DNA from: Chromobacterium rhizoryzae
GTDB lineage: Bacteria > Pseudomonadota > Gammaproteobacteria > Burkholderiales > Chromobacteriaceae
Direction: 5' to 3'
Assembly (NCBI RefSeq): GCF_020544465.1
Contig: NZ_CP066126.1
Location: 4,340,001-4,404,000, forward strand
DNA length: 64,000 bases
The first letter of the stretch is position 1; each line of letters opens with the position of its first letter. The notes beneath the pieces were generated by a model. It saw only the letters and a list, made by a program, of their open reading frames with translations. It was not told where the DNA came from and did not search any database. The position numbers and the translations under genes are program-made. Of the stretch, positions 25,263-33,627 are shown one piece after another.

Positions 25263-26633
25263 ATGAACCTGACCACGCTGACCGCCCTAAGCCCCCTGGA
25301 TGGCCGCTACGCCGGCCAAGTCGAGGCCTTGCGCAATCTGTTTTCCGAGTACGGCCTGATGAAGTTCCGCATCAAAGTGGAGCTGGAATGGCTGAAGATG
25401 CTGGCCGCCGAGCCGGGCATCGAGGAAGTGCCTTCCTTCTCGGAGGCCACCATCCGTGAAATCGACGACGTGATCGCCAACTTCAACGTGCAACACGGCG
25501 AAGAAGTCAAAGCCATCGAGGCGCGCACCAATCACGACGTGAAAGCCATCGAATACTGGCTGAAGGAACGCCTGTCCGGCAATCCGGAAGTGATGGCGGC
25601 CAGCGAGTTCATCCACTTCGCCTGCACCTCCGAAGACATCAACAATCTGTCGCACGCGCTGATGCTGAAAACCGCGCGCAACACCGTGGTGCTGCCCGCG
25701 ATCGACGAAGTCATCCACAAGCTGCAAAAACTGGCCCACGAACTGGCCGACACCGCGATGATGTGCCGCACCCATGGCCAGCCTGCGACCCCGTCCACGA
25801 TGGGCAAGGAGTTGGCCAATACGGTCTACCGCCTGAAACGTCAGCGCGAACAACTGGTTCATCAGGAAATCCTTGGCAAGATCAACGGCGCGGTGGGTAA
25901 TTACAACGCCCATCTGGTCGCTTACCCCGACATCGACTGGGAAAGCTTCTGCGGCCGCTTCGTCACCGGCCTGGGCCTGACCTTCAACCCCTACACCATC
26001 CAGATCGAACCGCACGATTACATGGCCGAGCTGTATCAGGTCCTGGCGCGGGTCAACACCATCCTGATCGACCTGAACCGCGACATCTGGGGCTATATCT
26101 CGCTGGGCTATTTCAAGCAAAAAGTGAAGAAAGACGAAGTCGGCAGCTCCACCATGCCGCACAAGGTCAATCCGATCGACTTCGAAAACGCCGAAGGCAA
26201 TCTGGGCATGGCCAACGCCATCCTGGGCCACTTGGCGGAAAAGCTGCCGGTATCGCGCTGGCAGCGCGACCTGACCGACTCCACTGTGCTGCGCAATATG
26301 GGCGTGGGCTTCGGCTACACCATTCTGGGCCTCAAAGCCTGCCTGAAAGGCCTGAACAAGCTGGAAATCAATCCGCAGGCAATCGCATCCGAGCTGGACA
26401 ATAGCTGGGAGCTGCTGGCGGAGCCGGTGCAAACCGTAATGCGTCGCCATGGCGTGCCCAACCCCTACGAGCAACTGAAAGAGCTGACGCGCGGCAAGGG
26501 CGGCATTACCCGTGAAACCCTGCATGCCTTCATCAAGAACCTGGAGTTGCCCGAAGCGGAGAAAGCCCGCCTGCTGGAATTGACCCCGGCCAGCTATATC
26601 GGCAAGGCCGCGGAACTGGCCAAGCGCATTTAA
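25263..26633 (+). CDS. purB: Adenylosuccinate lyase PurB
   Basis: Two steps of purine synthesis: SAICAR to AICAR plus fumarate, and adenylosuccinate to AMP plus fumarate. 456 residues from MNLTTLTALSPLDGRYAGQ, exactly the length of the E. coli-type enzyme; an ATG five codons upstream is less likely. Visible: EFIHFACTSEDINNL, catalytic His region RTHGQPATPSTMGKEL, and the fumarase/aspartase signature GSSTMPHKVNPIDFENAE with its catalytic Ser. Followed by a strong terminator. Confidence 0.97.
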   Translation: MNLTTLTALSPLDGRYAGQVEALRNLFSEYGLMKFRIKVELEWLKMLAAEPGIEEVPSFSEATIREIDDVIANFNVQHGEEVKAIEARTNHDVKAIEYWLKERLSGNPEVMAASEFIHFACTSEDINNLSHALMLKTARNTVVLPAIDEVIHKLQKLAHELADTAMMCRTHGQPATPSTMGKELANTVYRLKRQREQLVHQEILGKINGAVGNYNAHLVAYPDIDWESFCGRFVTGLGLTFNPYTIQIEPHDYMAELYQVLARVNTILIDLNRDIWGYISLGYFKQKVKKDEVGSSTMPHKVNPIDFENAEGNLGMANAILGHLAEKLPVSRWQRDLTDSTVLRNMGVGFGYTILGLKACLKGLNKLEINPQAIASELDNSWELLAEPVQTVMRRHGVPNPYEQLKELTRGKGGITRETLHAFIKNLELPEAEKARLLELTPASYIGKAAELAKRI

Positions 26634-26652
26634 TCTCGCCTGCGCGAGCAAT

Positions 26653-26683
26653 AAAAAAACCGCCCTCACCCGGCGGTTTTTTT
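26653..26683. terminator. Bidirectional terminator after purB
   Basis: AAAAAACCGCC / GGCGGTTTTTT stem with a 7-base loop; A- and T-runs on both sides allow function on either strand. Confidence 0.88.
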
Positions 26684-26723
26684 ATTCAACGACCATTTAA
26701 AAAATGGATAGCCGCGAAAAACA

Positions 26724-26757
26724 AAAAACCCAGCTTTCAAAAGAAAGCTGGGTTTTT
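26724..26757 (-). terminator. Terminator downstream of tRNA-fMet
   Basis: Perfect 15-bp inverted repeat including CCCAGCTTTC / GAAAGCTGGG with an AAAA loop and a U-run on the minus strand, 6 bases from the tRNA 3' end. Confidence 0.88.
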
Positions 26758-26762
26758 GAATT

Positions 26763-26839
<77 letters not shown>

Positions 26840-26903
26840 TCAGAGAGGTTGCATATTATACAAGCCCGCTTTGACTGTCAAGATATTTCTACCTTGAGCC
26901 AGT

Positions 26904-27725
26904 TCAGGCGCTCCAATTCACCCAGCCCAGCTGCCATGTCGCCAAGATCACCAAGCCAAAGACGATGCGGTACCAGGCGAACGCATTGAAATTATGGCTG
27001 GACACATAGCGGATCAAACCACGCACGGCGAAGAAGGCACTGATGAAGGCCGCGACAAAGCCAACGCCTATCACCGGCACATCGGCGGCGGTGAATTGGT
27101 GCCAATGCTTGTACACATCGTAGAAGGTGGCCGCGAACATGGTCGGCACCGCCAGGAAAAAGGAAAACTCGGTGGCGACCTTGCGATCCAGGCCAAACAG
27201 CATGCCGCCGATAATGGTGGAGCCCGAACGCGACGTGCCGGGCACCATGGCGAACACTTGGGCACACCCCACTTTCAACGCGTCCTGCCAGCTCATTGCG
27301 TCCACGCTGCTCACCCGCGGCACGCGCTGTTTGCGCTCAACCAGCAGAATGATGACGCCGCCCACCACCAGGGCCAGCGCCACCGTCACCGGATTGAACA
27401 AATAGTGCTTGATCGCCTTGATCGCGAAAAAACCGATGACCGCCGCCGGCAGGAAAGCCACCAGCAAATTACTGATGAAGCGCAGCGACTGGGCCTCCCG
27501 CCGCAAAGCCCCCTGCGCCACGCCCAGAAAGCGCTGCCGGTACTCCCAAACCACCGCCAGGATCGCGCCCAGCTGTATCACCACCTCGAACACGTCGGCA
27601 TTGTTCTGAAAGTCGATCAGATCCCCGACCACGATCAAGTGCCCGGTGCTGGAAATCGGGAAAAACTCCGTCACCCCTTCGACAATGCCCAGCAATAAAG
27701 CCTTGGCCAACAGCATCACATCCAT
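26904..27725 (-). CDS. uppP: Undecaprenyl-diphosphatase UppP (BacA)
   Basis: Inner-membrane phosphatase that converts undecaprenyl diphosphate to the monophosphate lipid carrier for peptidoglycan and O-antigen units. 273 residues from MDVMLLAKALLLGIVEGVTEF, the same length as the E. coli protein; an upstream in-frame extension is rejected. Motifs: GVTEFFPISSTGHLIVVGD (the E-rich motif) and VPGTSRSGSTIIGGML (the PGxSRSG motif). Eight or so membrane spans. Functionally relevant to the O-antigen island further right, which also uses this carrier. Confidence 0.96.
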   Translation of the reverse strand: MDVMLLAKALLLGIVEGVTEFFPISSTGHLIVVGDLIDFQNNADVFEVVIQLGAILAVVWEYRQRFLGVAQGALRREAQSLRFISNLLVAFLPAAVIGFFAIKAIKHYLFNPVTVALALVVGGVIILLVERKQRVPRVSSVDAMSWQDALKVGCAQVFAMVPGTSRSGSTIIGGMLFGLDRKVATEFSFFLAVPTMFAATFYDVYKHWHQFTAADVPVIGVGFVAAFISAFFAVRGLIRYVSSHNFNAFAWYRIVFGLVILATWQLGWVNWSA

Positions 27726-27757
27726 GTCCACCCATCCCCCATCAAGGATTAATACGC

Positions 27758-27783
27758 ACAAAAGGCAGCCCCAGGGCTGCCTT
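27758..27783 (-). terminator. Terminator of dsbA
   Basis: AAGGCAGCCC / GGGCTGCCTT stem with a very short loop, followed by a U-rich stretch on the minus strand; 26 bases after the dsbA stop. Confidence 0.75.
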
Positions 27784-27808
27784 CTTCACCAAGCGTCTTG
27801 CTCGATTC

Positions 27809-28420
27809 TTATTTTTTCTCGGCTCGGGCTTTGGCCACCAGCTCGTTGATCACCTGCACCATGCGCTCCGGCGCCACCGGCGTCACCACGTACTTGCCGT
27901 TGACGATCACCGTCGGGGTGCCCTGGATCGCGTAATCGCGGGTCATCTTGGCCGCCTTGGCCACCTGCGCGTTCACGCCGAAGGATTTGTACGCCTGCAT
28001 CACCTTGGCGGCGTCAACGCCCTTCTGCTGCTTCAGCCAGTTGGCGAACACGCCCTCGTCCGACAGGTTGACGCGCGACTTCACCACGGCCTCGAAAGCC
28101 GGGCGATGCAGTTTGTCGTAAGTGCCGGAGGTCTTGAAGGCGGAGAACATGCGCACAAAGCCTTCCATCGACTTCTGCCACACGATCTGTTCCTTGGAGA
28201 AGGCCACGTCGGCGGGCTTGCTCTTCTCCCAGGCGCTCATCGCCGGCTCAAGTTCCAGGCAGTGAATGCAATGGTAGGAGAAGAACTCGATCACCTCGAC
28301 TTTTTTCGGATCCGCCACCGGCTGCGGCGTCGCCAGCATGGTGTAATCCTTGCCCAGCTCAATCGCCGCGTTTGCCAAGCCGCTGAACAGCATCAACGAA
28401 AGCAATAACCACTTTTTCAT
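27809..28420 (-). CDS. dsbA: Periplasmic thiol:disulfide oxidoreductase DsbA (CIHC active site)
   Basis: Introduces disulfide bonds into exported proteins; reoxidised by DsbB. 203 residues with signal peptide KKWLLLSLMLFSGLANA. The thioredoxin fold carries FFSYHCIHCLELEPAM, so the active site is C-I-H-C instead of the E. coli C-P-H-C; Neisseria DsbA enzymes have CVHC. The cis-Pro loop GTPTVIVNGKYVV is intact. Its likely clients include pilus and secretion proteins. Followed on the same strand by uppP, separated by a terminator. Confidence 0.95.
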   Translation of the reverse strand: MKKWLLLSLMLFSGLANAAIELGKDYTMLATPQPVADPKKVEVIEFFSYHCIHCLELEPAMSAWEKSKPADVAFSKEQIVWQKSMEGFVRMFSAFKTSGTYDKLHRPAFEAVVKSRVNLSDEGVFANWLKQQKGVDAAKVMQAYKSFGVNAQVAKAAKMTRDYAIQGTPTVIVNGKYVVTPVAPERMVQVINELVAKARAEKK

Positions 28421-28447
28421 TATCGATTTCCTAAATAGAGGAAGAGT

Positions 28448-29176
28448 TTATTCCGCCTTGACGACCGTTGCGCCAATGCCGTCCTGCTTCAACTGAGCCT
28501 TCACCCGATCCACCTCGTCCTGGCGGTTGTACGGCCCCACCCTGACGCGATGCACCAGCCCCTTTTCCGGCACAGTCACCGACTGGATTTTGGCTTCCAC
28601 GCCCAGCAAGGCCAGCTTGGCCTTGAGGTTGTCCGCCTCGTCCTGATTCTGGAAGGATCCCAGCTGCAAGTAGACCTTTTTGGCCGGCTGCTGCGCAGAA
28701 GGTTCCGTCGCTTTGCCGTTCTTGCCGGGCACCGCATCCACCTGTCCTGGCAGGATCTTATAGAAATCAAAGCGTTGCTCGTCCTTGCCGGCTTCCTTGG
28801 CCGCCGGCGCGGCCGGGGCCGGCTTGGCCGGGGTTTCCGTCGGCATCGGCGGCGGAGCGGAAGGCGGCTCCTGAGCCGGCTTGACCGCCGGCGCCGGAGC
28901 GGCGGCGGTTTCCGAGGCGGCGTCGGCAATGCGGGTGCCCGGCGCCAGCAGCTCCGTCGGCGGCGCGGAAGCGCCGGCCGCCTTGCGATCCAACTTCTCC
29001 AAGTTGCTGAACGGCGTAGAGGACTTATTCAGATACATGGCGAGGCCAACCGCAACGGCAATGCCGACGATCAGACCGATGACGATGCCCGCCACCATGC
29101 CGCCGCCTCCGCTTTTGGAGCTGGATGAGCGACCGCGGGAACCACGGGAGGAATTTTTTAAATCTCGATTTGCCAT
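28448..29176 (-). CDS. FtsN-like SPOR domain cell-division protein
   Basis: Inner-membrane protein that binds denuded septal glycan through a SPOR domain. 242 residues: basic, Ser/Gly-rich cytoplasmic head (SSRGSRGRSSSSKSGGG), one membrane span (GMVAGIVIGLIVGIAVAVGLAMYL, about 27-50), a long Pro/Ala-rich periplasmic linker, and a C-terminal SPOR domain (about 165-242) with VYLQLGSFQNQDEADNLKAKLALLG and HRVRVGPYNRQDEVDRVKAQLKQ. FtsN is the most likely identity from topology and length, but other SPOR proteins share it. Precedes dsbA on the same strand by 27 bases. Confidence 0.85.
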   Translation of the reverse strand: MANRDLKNSSRGSRGRSSSSKSGGGGMVAGIVIGLIVGIAVAVGLAMYLNKSSTPFSNLEKLDRKAAGASAPPTELLAPGTRIADAASETAAAPAPAVKPAQEPPSAPPPMPTETPAKPAPAAPAAKEAGKDEQRFDFYKILPGQVDAVPGKNGKATEPSAQQPAKKVYLQLGSFQNQDEADNLKAKLALLGVEAKIQSVTVPEKGLVHRVRVGPYNRQDEVDRVKAQLKQDGIGATVVKAE

Positions 29177-29247
29177 GCAGCACTTACGCTTTTAACTAAT
29201 CAAATAGTTCAACAAACTATCTGGATTGATCAATTCTTTATTTATTG

Positions 29248-30756
29248 TTAGCCATTAGGCATTGCGGCGCGTCGTAATTGAATCGCCTGCAACACATGCT
29301 CCCGCATGACCATTGCCTGACCCTGTAAATCGGCAATGGTTCTGGAAACTCGAAGTATCCGATGATAACTGCGCGCAGACAAGCCGATCTTGTCCAAAAC
29401 TTGCCGCAATAATGCCAGCGCCTCGGCGTGAAAATCGCCAATCGCCTCCAGTTCGGCCCCGCTCAAGCCGGCATTCGCCTTGCCCTGCCGGGCCAATTGC
29501 AGACGATACGCCGTCTCCACCCGTTCGCGCACCAAAGCGCTGGACTCGCCGACAGCCCCGCCCACCAACTGCTCCGCCGGCAAGGACTGCACTTCAACGT
29601 GCAAATCGATGCGATCCAATAAGGGACCGGAGATTTTACCTCGATAGCGCCCCACTTGCTCGGGCGTGCAGCTGCATTTTCCGCTGAAATGCCCAAGATA
29701 ACCACACGGACAGGGATTCATGGCCGCAATCAGCTGGAAGCGCGCGGGAAAACTGGCTTGGCGCGCGGCGCGCGAGATGTGGATCACCCCGGCCTCCAGG
29801 GGCTCGCGCAGCACTTCCAGCACCTTGCGATCGAACTCGGGCAATTCGTCCAGGAACAAGACGCCGTGATGCGCCAGGCTGATTTCTCCCGGCCGCGGAT
29901 CGCTGCCGCCGCCCACCAGCGCCACCGCGGACGCGGTATGGTGCGGTGAGCGGAACGGCCTTACGCCCCAATCGTCCAGCGCGAAGCCGTCGGTCCCCAA
30001 GGAGCGCACGGCGGCGCTCTCCAGCGCCTCTTCGTCCGGCATGCCGGGCAAGATGCCGGGCAGACGCGCGGCCAACATGGATTTGCCGGTGCCGGGCGGC
30101 CCCATCATCAAAAGACTATGCCGTCCGGCCGCGGCCACTTCCAGCGCGTGGCGCGCCAGCGGCTGGCCTTTGATGTCTTGTAGATCGGGGTAGTCCGGGG
30201 CCGAATGAGGCAAACCGCCTTCTGGTCGATACGGTACCAGCTCGGAGAGGCCGTTGAGAAAGGCGCAGGCTTCCACCAGAGTGCTCACGCCGTACAAGGG
30301 CATGCCTTCCAGCACCGCGGCCTCTTTGGCGCTGGCTATCGGCAAGATGAAGGCCCGCCCCGCTTCCCGCGTCCGGCACGCCATCGCCAAGGCGCCGCGG
30401 ACCGGCCGCAAGGCCCCGGTCAAAGCCAGTTCTCCCGCGATCTCATACTCCGCCAAACGGGGGCAACGCACCTGTCCGCTGGCCGCCAGAATGCCGATGG
30501 CGATGGGCAGATCGAAACGGCCGGAGTCCTTGGGCAGATCGGCCGGAGCCAGGTTGACGGTGATGCGCCGGGCCGGAAACTCAAAACCCGAGGTTAAAAT
30601 CGCCGCGCGCACACGCTCCCGGCTTTCCTTCACCTCAAGGTCAGGCAGGCCGACAATGGTGAATGCGGGCAAACCGTTGGCCAGATGCACTTCCACCGCG
30701 ACCTCGGGCGCTTCCAACCCTGCCAGCGCCCGGCTTGCCACCACGGCCAGCGTCAT
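29248..30756 (-). CDS. comM: ComM-like Mg-chelatase family AAA+ ATPase (YifB)
   Basis: Hexameric helicase-like AAA+ protein promoting branch migration of incoming DNA during natural transformation. 502 residues. N-terminal Lon-substrate-like ChlI domain (SRALAGLEAPEVAVEVHLANGLPAFTIVGLP), central AAA+ domain with Walker A MMGPPGTGKSMLAARLPGILP, FRSPHHTASAVALVGGG, Walker B LFLDELPEF, and AMNPCPCGYLGH with paired cysteines; C-terminal lid LSARSYHRILRVSRTIADL. Lies 5 bases after ubiK on the same strand. Confidence 0.95.
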   Translation of the reverse strand: MTLAVVASRALAGLEAPEVAVEVHLANGLPAFTIVGLPDLEVKESRERVRAAILTSGFEFPARRITVNLAPADLPKDSGRFDLPIAIGILAASGQVRCPRLAEYEIAGELALTGALRPVRGALAMACRTREAGRAFILPIASAKEAAVLEGMPLYGVSTLVEACAFLNGLSELVPYRPEGGLPHSAPDYPDLQDIKGQPLARHALEVAAAGRHSLLMMGPPGTGKSMLAARLPGILPGMPDEEALESAAVRSLGTDGFALDDWGVRPFRSPHHTASAVALVGGGSDPRPGEISLAHHGVLFLDELPEFDRKVLEVLREPLEAGVIHISRAARQASFPARFQLIAAMNPCPCGYLGHFSGKCSCTPEQVGRYRGKISGPLLDRIDLHVEVQSLPAEQLVGGAVGESSALVRERVETAYRLQLARQGKANAGLSGAELEAIGDFHAEALALLRQVLDKIGLSARSYHRILRVSRTIADLQGQAMVMREHVLQAIQLRRAAMPNG

Positions 30757-30760
30757 ATCG

Positions 30761-31048
30761 CTAGGAGTGGCCGAGTTCTGATTGCGCTTCTACCGCGGCC
30801 TGCGTTTCCTCCGGGAATACCTGCGCCTCCAGGCGCCCCAGCTTCAGCTCCAGCTGCGCCAGCTTCTCCCGGGTGCGCACCAGCACCTCCTGCTGCACGT
30901 CGAACTCCTCGCGCGTCACCAGATCCATCTTGCTAAAGGTGGAGGCCATCATCGCTTTGACGTTTTTCTCGATGTCCTTGGCCGGGCTGGCGGCGATGGT
31001 TTCGCTGATCTTGTTGCCGATTTCCTCAAACAGCTTTTGGCTCAACAT
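30761..31048 (-). CDS. ubiK: Ubiquinone biosynthesis accessory factor UbiK (YqiC)
   Basis: Small coiled-coil protein that helps the late steps of aerobic ubiquinone synthesis with UbiJ. 95 residues from MLSQKLFEEIGNKISETI; the longer upstream frame has no family similarity. The C-terminal half (VTREEFDVQQEVLVRTREKLAQLELKLGRLEAQ) is a trimeric coiled coil typical of the BMFP family, and the end is acidic. Adjacent to comM and divergent from glnK; this glnK-ubiK-comM neighbourhood is common in beta- and gammaproteobacteria. Confidence 0.93.
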   Translation of the reverse strand: MLSQKLFEEIGNKISETIAASPAKDIEKNVKAMMASTFSKMDLVTREEFDVQQEVLVRTREKLAQLELKLGRLEAQVFPEETQAAVEAQSELGHS

Positions 31049-31177
31049 GACGCGGCTCCTTATGAGTAAGTGATAACAGTGCAGAGTGTAGCAAAAAGCC
31101 AAGTCCGCCACCCGCCGGCGCGCACCCGGCCTAGAGCGATCCGGCCAGGCCCCTCCCCTGACGCCACAGTGCTTGCG

Positions 31178-31192
31178 GCACCAAATCAGTGC
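31178..31192 (+). promoter_or_regulatory. NtrC-like binding site 1 upstream of glnK
   Basis: GCACC-N5-AGTGC, matching the NtrC half-site pattern TGCACC-N5-GGTGCA at the core positions. Its centre lies 33 bases upstream of the second site, about three helical turns. Confidence 0.65.
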
Positions 31193-31209
31193 GGCCCGCC
31201 ACGACCCCA

Positions 31210-31226
31210 TGCACCGGGAAAGTGCC
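31210..31226 (+). promoter_or_regulatory. NtrC-like binding site 2 upstream of glnK
   Basis: TGCACC-GGGAA-AGTGCC, a close match to the NtrC consensus. It sits about 90 bases before the sigma-54 promoter core, within the usual enhancer range. Confidence 0.72.
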
Positions 31227-31296
31227 AAAACGGCCAGTACAGGCCTTTTTTGCGTTGCAACATGATCTTAGGGTTTTCTTTTGCGCCAATCAGGCC

Positions 31297-31312
31297 TGGC
31301 ACGATTCATGCG
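31297..31312 (+). promoter_or_regulatory. Sigma-54 promoter of glnK-amtB
   Basis: TGGCACGATTCATGCG: the invariant -24 GG and -12 GC are separated by exactly 10 bases, with only one deviation from the TGGCACG-N4-TTGC consensus. It lies 62 bases before the glnK ATG and downstream of two NtrC-like sites, as expected for nitrogen-limitation control. Confidence 0.78.
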
Positions 31313-31373
31313 TATCGACGCTACAGCAGCGCTCATCTCAAGCCACCGGATCATCAGACCCTAAGGAGCAGTC

Positions 31374-31712
31374 ATGAAACTCGTTTCCGCCATCATCAAG
31401 CCCTTCAAGCTGGATGAAGTCCGCGAAGCCTTGTCCGCCATCGGCGTGCAAGGGGTCACGGTTACCGAAGTCAAAGGCTTCGGCCGTCAAAAAGGACACA
31501 CCGAACTCTATCGCGGCGCCGAATACGTGGTGGACTTCCTGCCCAAGGTCAAGCTGGAGATCGCCATAGACGACGCTTTGCTGGATCAGGTGGTGGAAGC
31601 CATCGAAAAGTCCGCCCGCACCGGCAAGATCGGCGACGGCAAGATCTTCGTCTACGACTTGGAACAAGTGGTGCGTATCCGCACCGGCGAAACCGACGCC
31701 GACGCGGTCTGA
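31374..31712 (+). CDS. glnK: Nitrogen regulatory PII protein GlnK
   Basis: Trimeric PII signal protein that senses 2-oxoglutarate and ATP/ADP and plugs AmtB at high ammonium. 112 residues. The uridylylation site lies in the T-loop at ELYRGAEYVVDFLPK (Tyr51). The PII C-terminal signature TGKIGDGKIFVYDLEQVVRIRTGE is complete. Named GlnK rather than GlnB because it is co-directional with amtB 29 bases downstream and has a sigma-54/NtrC-type promoter. Confidence 0.95.
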   Translation: MKLVSAIIKPFKLDEVREALSAIGVQGVTVTEVKGFGRQKGHTELYRGAEYVVDFLPKVKLEIAIDDALLDQVVEAIEKSARTGKIGDGKIFVYDLEQVVRIRTGETDADAV

Positions 31713-31741
31713 ACCGCGATAGAGACACAGGGGAAACGACA

Positions 31742-33055
31742 ATGAAAAAACTGCTCGCAACCATTCAGCTCGCCGGCTTGAGCCTGGCGGCTCCGCTGGC
31801 CTTGGCCGCCGCACCGGCGGGTCCGGCGATTGCCGACGCCAAGAGCATCAGCGCCGGCGACACCGCCTGGATGCTGATCTCCACCGCCCTGGTGCTGTTC
31901 ATGACCATTCCCGGCCTGGCGCTGTTCTATGGCGGCATGGTGCGCAAAAAGAACGTGCTGGCGACGCTGATGCAAAGCTTCGCCATCACCGCGCTGATCA
32001 CGGTGCTATGGGCGGTCATCGGCTACAGCCTGGCCTTCACCGTCGGCAGCCCCTATCTGGGCGATTTGAGCCGCGTGATGCTGGACGGCATGGTTTACCT
32101 CAAAGAGGCCGGCAAACTGGCCGTGCACCCGCTGGCCGGCACCATTCCTGAATCAGTGTTCATGACCTTCCAGATGACCTTCGCCATCATCACTCCGGCG
32201 CTGATCACCGGGGCCTTCGCCGAGCGGATGAAGTTTTCCGCCATGCTGGTCTTCATGGCCTTGTGGTCCTTGCTGGTCTACGTGCCAGTGGCTCACTGGG
32301 TCTGGGCGCCGGGCGGCTGGATGGCGGACAAGGGCGTGCTGGACTTCGCCGGCGGCACCGTGGTGCACATCAACGCCGGTATCGCCGGCCTGGTGACCGC
32401 CTTGGTGCTGGGCAAGCGCGTCGGCTTCGGCAAGGAGGCGATGCCGCCGCATAACCTGGTGCTGACCCTGGTGGGCGCGTCCATGTTGTGGGTGGGCTGG
32501 TTCGGCTTCAACGCCGGCTCCGCCGCCGCGGCGGACGGCCGCGCCGGCATGGCGATGGTCACCACTCAGCTCGCCACCGCCGCCGCCGCGCTGGCCTGGA
32601 TGTTCGCCGAATGGCTCACCAAGAAAAAGCCTTCGGTGCTGGGCATTGCCTCGGGCGCGGTCGCCGGCTTGGTCGCCATCACGCCCGCCGCCGGCTTCGT
32701 GGACGTCAAGGGCGCGCTGATCATCGGCCTGGCGGCCGGCGTGGTGTGCTTCTGGGGCGCCACCGGGCTCAAGCACATGCTGGGTTATGACGACTCCCTG
32801 GACGCCTTCGGCGTGCATGGCATCGGCGGCATCCTGGGCGCGCTGCTTACCGGCGTCTTCGCCGTCAAGGAAATCGGCGGCGCGGAAGGCAGCCTGGCCG
32901 CGCAAGCGCTCGGCGTCGGCGTCACCGCGGCTTATTGCGCCGTCGTCACCTTCATCTTGCTGAAGCTGATCGATATCGCGATCGGACTGCGCGTCGCGGA
33001 AGACGAAGAGCGCGAAGGGCTGGACGTGATCCTGCACGGGGAGCGCGTCGAATAA
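31742..33055 (+). CDS. amtB: Ammonium transporter AmtB
   Basis: Trimeric ammonium channel in the inner membrane. 437 residues with a cleavable signal peptide (MKKLLATIQLAGLSLAAPLALAAAP) and 11 predicted spans. Core motifs: ALVLFMTIPGLALFYGGMVRKKNVL, ALWSLLVYVPVAHWVW, the first pore His in GGTVVHINAGIAGLV, and the second in DAFGVHGIGGILGALLTG. Second gene of the glnK-amtB operon. Confidence 0.96.
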   Translation: MKKLLATIQLAGLSLAAPLALAAAPAGPAIADAKSISAGDTAWMLISTALVLFMTIPGLALFYGGMVRKKNVLATLMQSFAITALITVLWAVIGYSLAFTVGSPYLGDLSRVMLDGMVYLKEAGKLAVHPLAGTIPESVFMTFQMTFAIITPALITGAFAERMKFSAMLVFMALWSLLVYVPVAHWVWAPGGWMADKGVLDFAGGTVVHINAGIAGLVTALVLGKRVGFGKEAMPPHNLVLTLVGASMLWVGWFGFNAGSAAAADGRAGMAMVTTQLATAAAALAWMFAEWLTKKKPSVLGIASGAVAGLVAITPAAGFVDVKGALIIGLAAGVVCFWGATGLKHMLGYDDSLDAFGVHGIGGILGALLTGVFAVKEIGGAEGSLAAQALGVGVTAAYCAVVTFILLKLIDIAIGLRVAEDEEREGLDVILHGERVE

Positions 33056-33087
33056 ATCCGGATTTTCTTGTTGTGGTAAGGGACTTG

Positions 33088-33111
33088 GGGCGCCGCTGGC
33101 GCCCTTTTTTT
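33088..33111 (+). terminator. Terminator of glnK-amtB
   Basis: 7-bp stem GGGCGCC / GGCGCCC with a GCT loop, followed by seven T; 33 bases after the amtB stop. Confidence 0.88.
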
Positions 33112-33126
33112 GGAAAGCCGCCCATG

Positions 33127-33154
33127 AAAAAGCCGGCCCTGACGGACCGGCTTT
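33127..33154 (-). terminator. Terminator of sspA-sspB
   Basis: AAAGCCGG / CCGGCTTT stem with a 10-base loop, followed by a U-run on the minus strand; just after the sspB stop and facing the amtB terminator. Confidence 0.75.
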
Positions 33155-33174
33155 CGCTTGCGGAGTTGAAACCG

Positions 33175-33618
33175 CTATTTGACGATGCGCAGGCTGGGGC
33201 GGCCCGTCGGCTTGGCCGGCGCATCCGGCTCGGACGGCGCTTCCGCCGGCTTGGCCTCCTCGTCGGCCGCCACCGGTTTCAGCGTCGGCGCAGGCGCTTC
33301 CGCCTCGCCCAGCTCCACCTCGAATCCCATGCCTTCGCCGGTTTCCCGGGCAAAAATCGACATCACATTGCCTATCGGCACCCAGATGTCGCGGGACACG
33401 CCGCCGAAGCGGGCGGAAAACGACAACCAGTCATTGTCGATACGCAGATTCTTGGTGGCCGACAGACCGATATTCAGCACGATCTCGTTGTTTTTCACGT
33501 ACTCGCGCGGCACATCGGCACGCTCGTTGACCCATACCACCACATAGGGCGTGAAGCCGTTGTCGCCGCACCACTCGTGCAGCGCTCGGATCATGTAGGG
33601 CTTGGTGCTGGAGCTCAT
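33175..33618 (-). CDS. sspB: ClpXP protease specificity-enhancing factor SspB
   Basis: Adaptor that delivers ssrA-tagged proteins to ClpXP. 147 residues from MSSSTKPYMIRALHEWC. The folded domain has GFTPYVVVWVN, NNEIVLNIGLSAT and FSARFGGVSRDIWVPIGNVMSIFARETGEGMGF. A flexible acidic/Pro tail ends in GRPSLRIVK, matching the ClpX-binding XB motif of the family. Follows sspA by about 9 bases, the usual sspA-sspB pair. Confidence 0.95.
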   Translation of the reverse strand: MSSSTKPYMIRALHEWCGDNGFTPYVVVWVNERADVPREYVKNNEIVLNIGLSATKNLRIDNDWLSFSARFGGVSRDIWVPIGNVMSIFARETGEGMGFEVELGEAEAPAPTLKPVAADEEAKPAEAPSEPDAPAKPTGRPSLRIVK

Positions 33619-33627
33619 TGGCAATCC

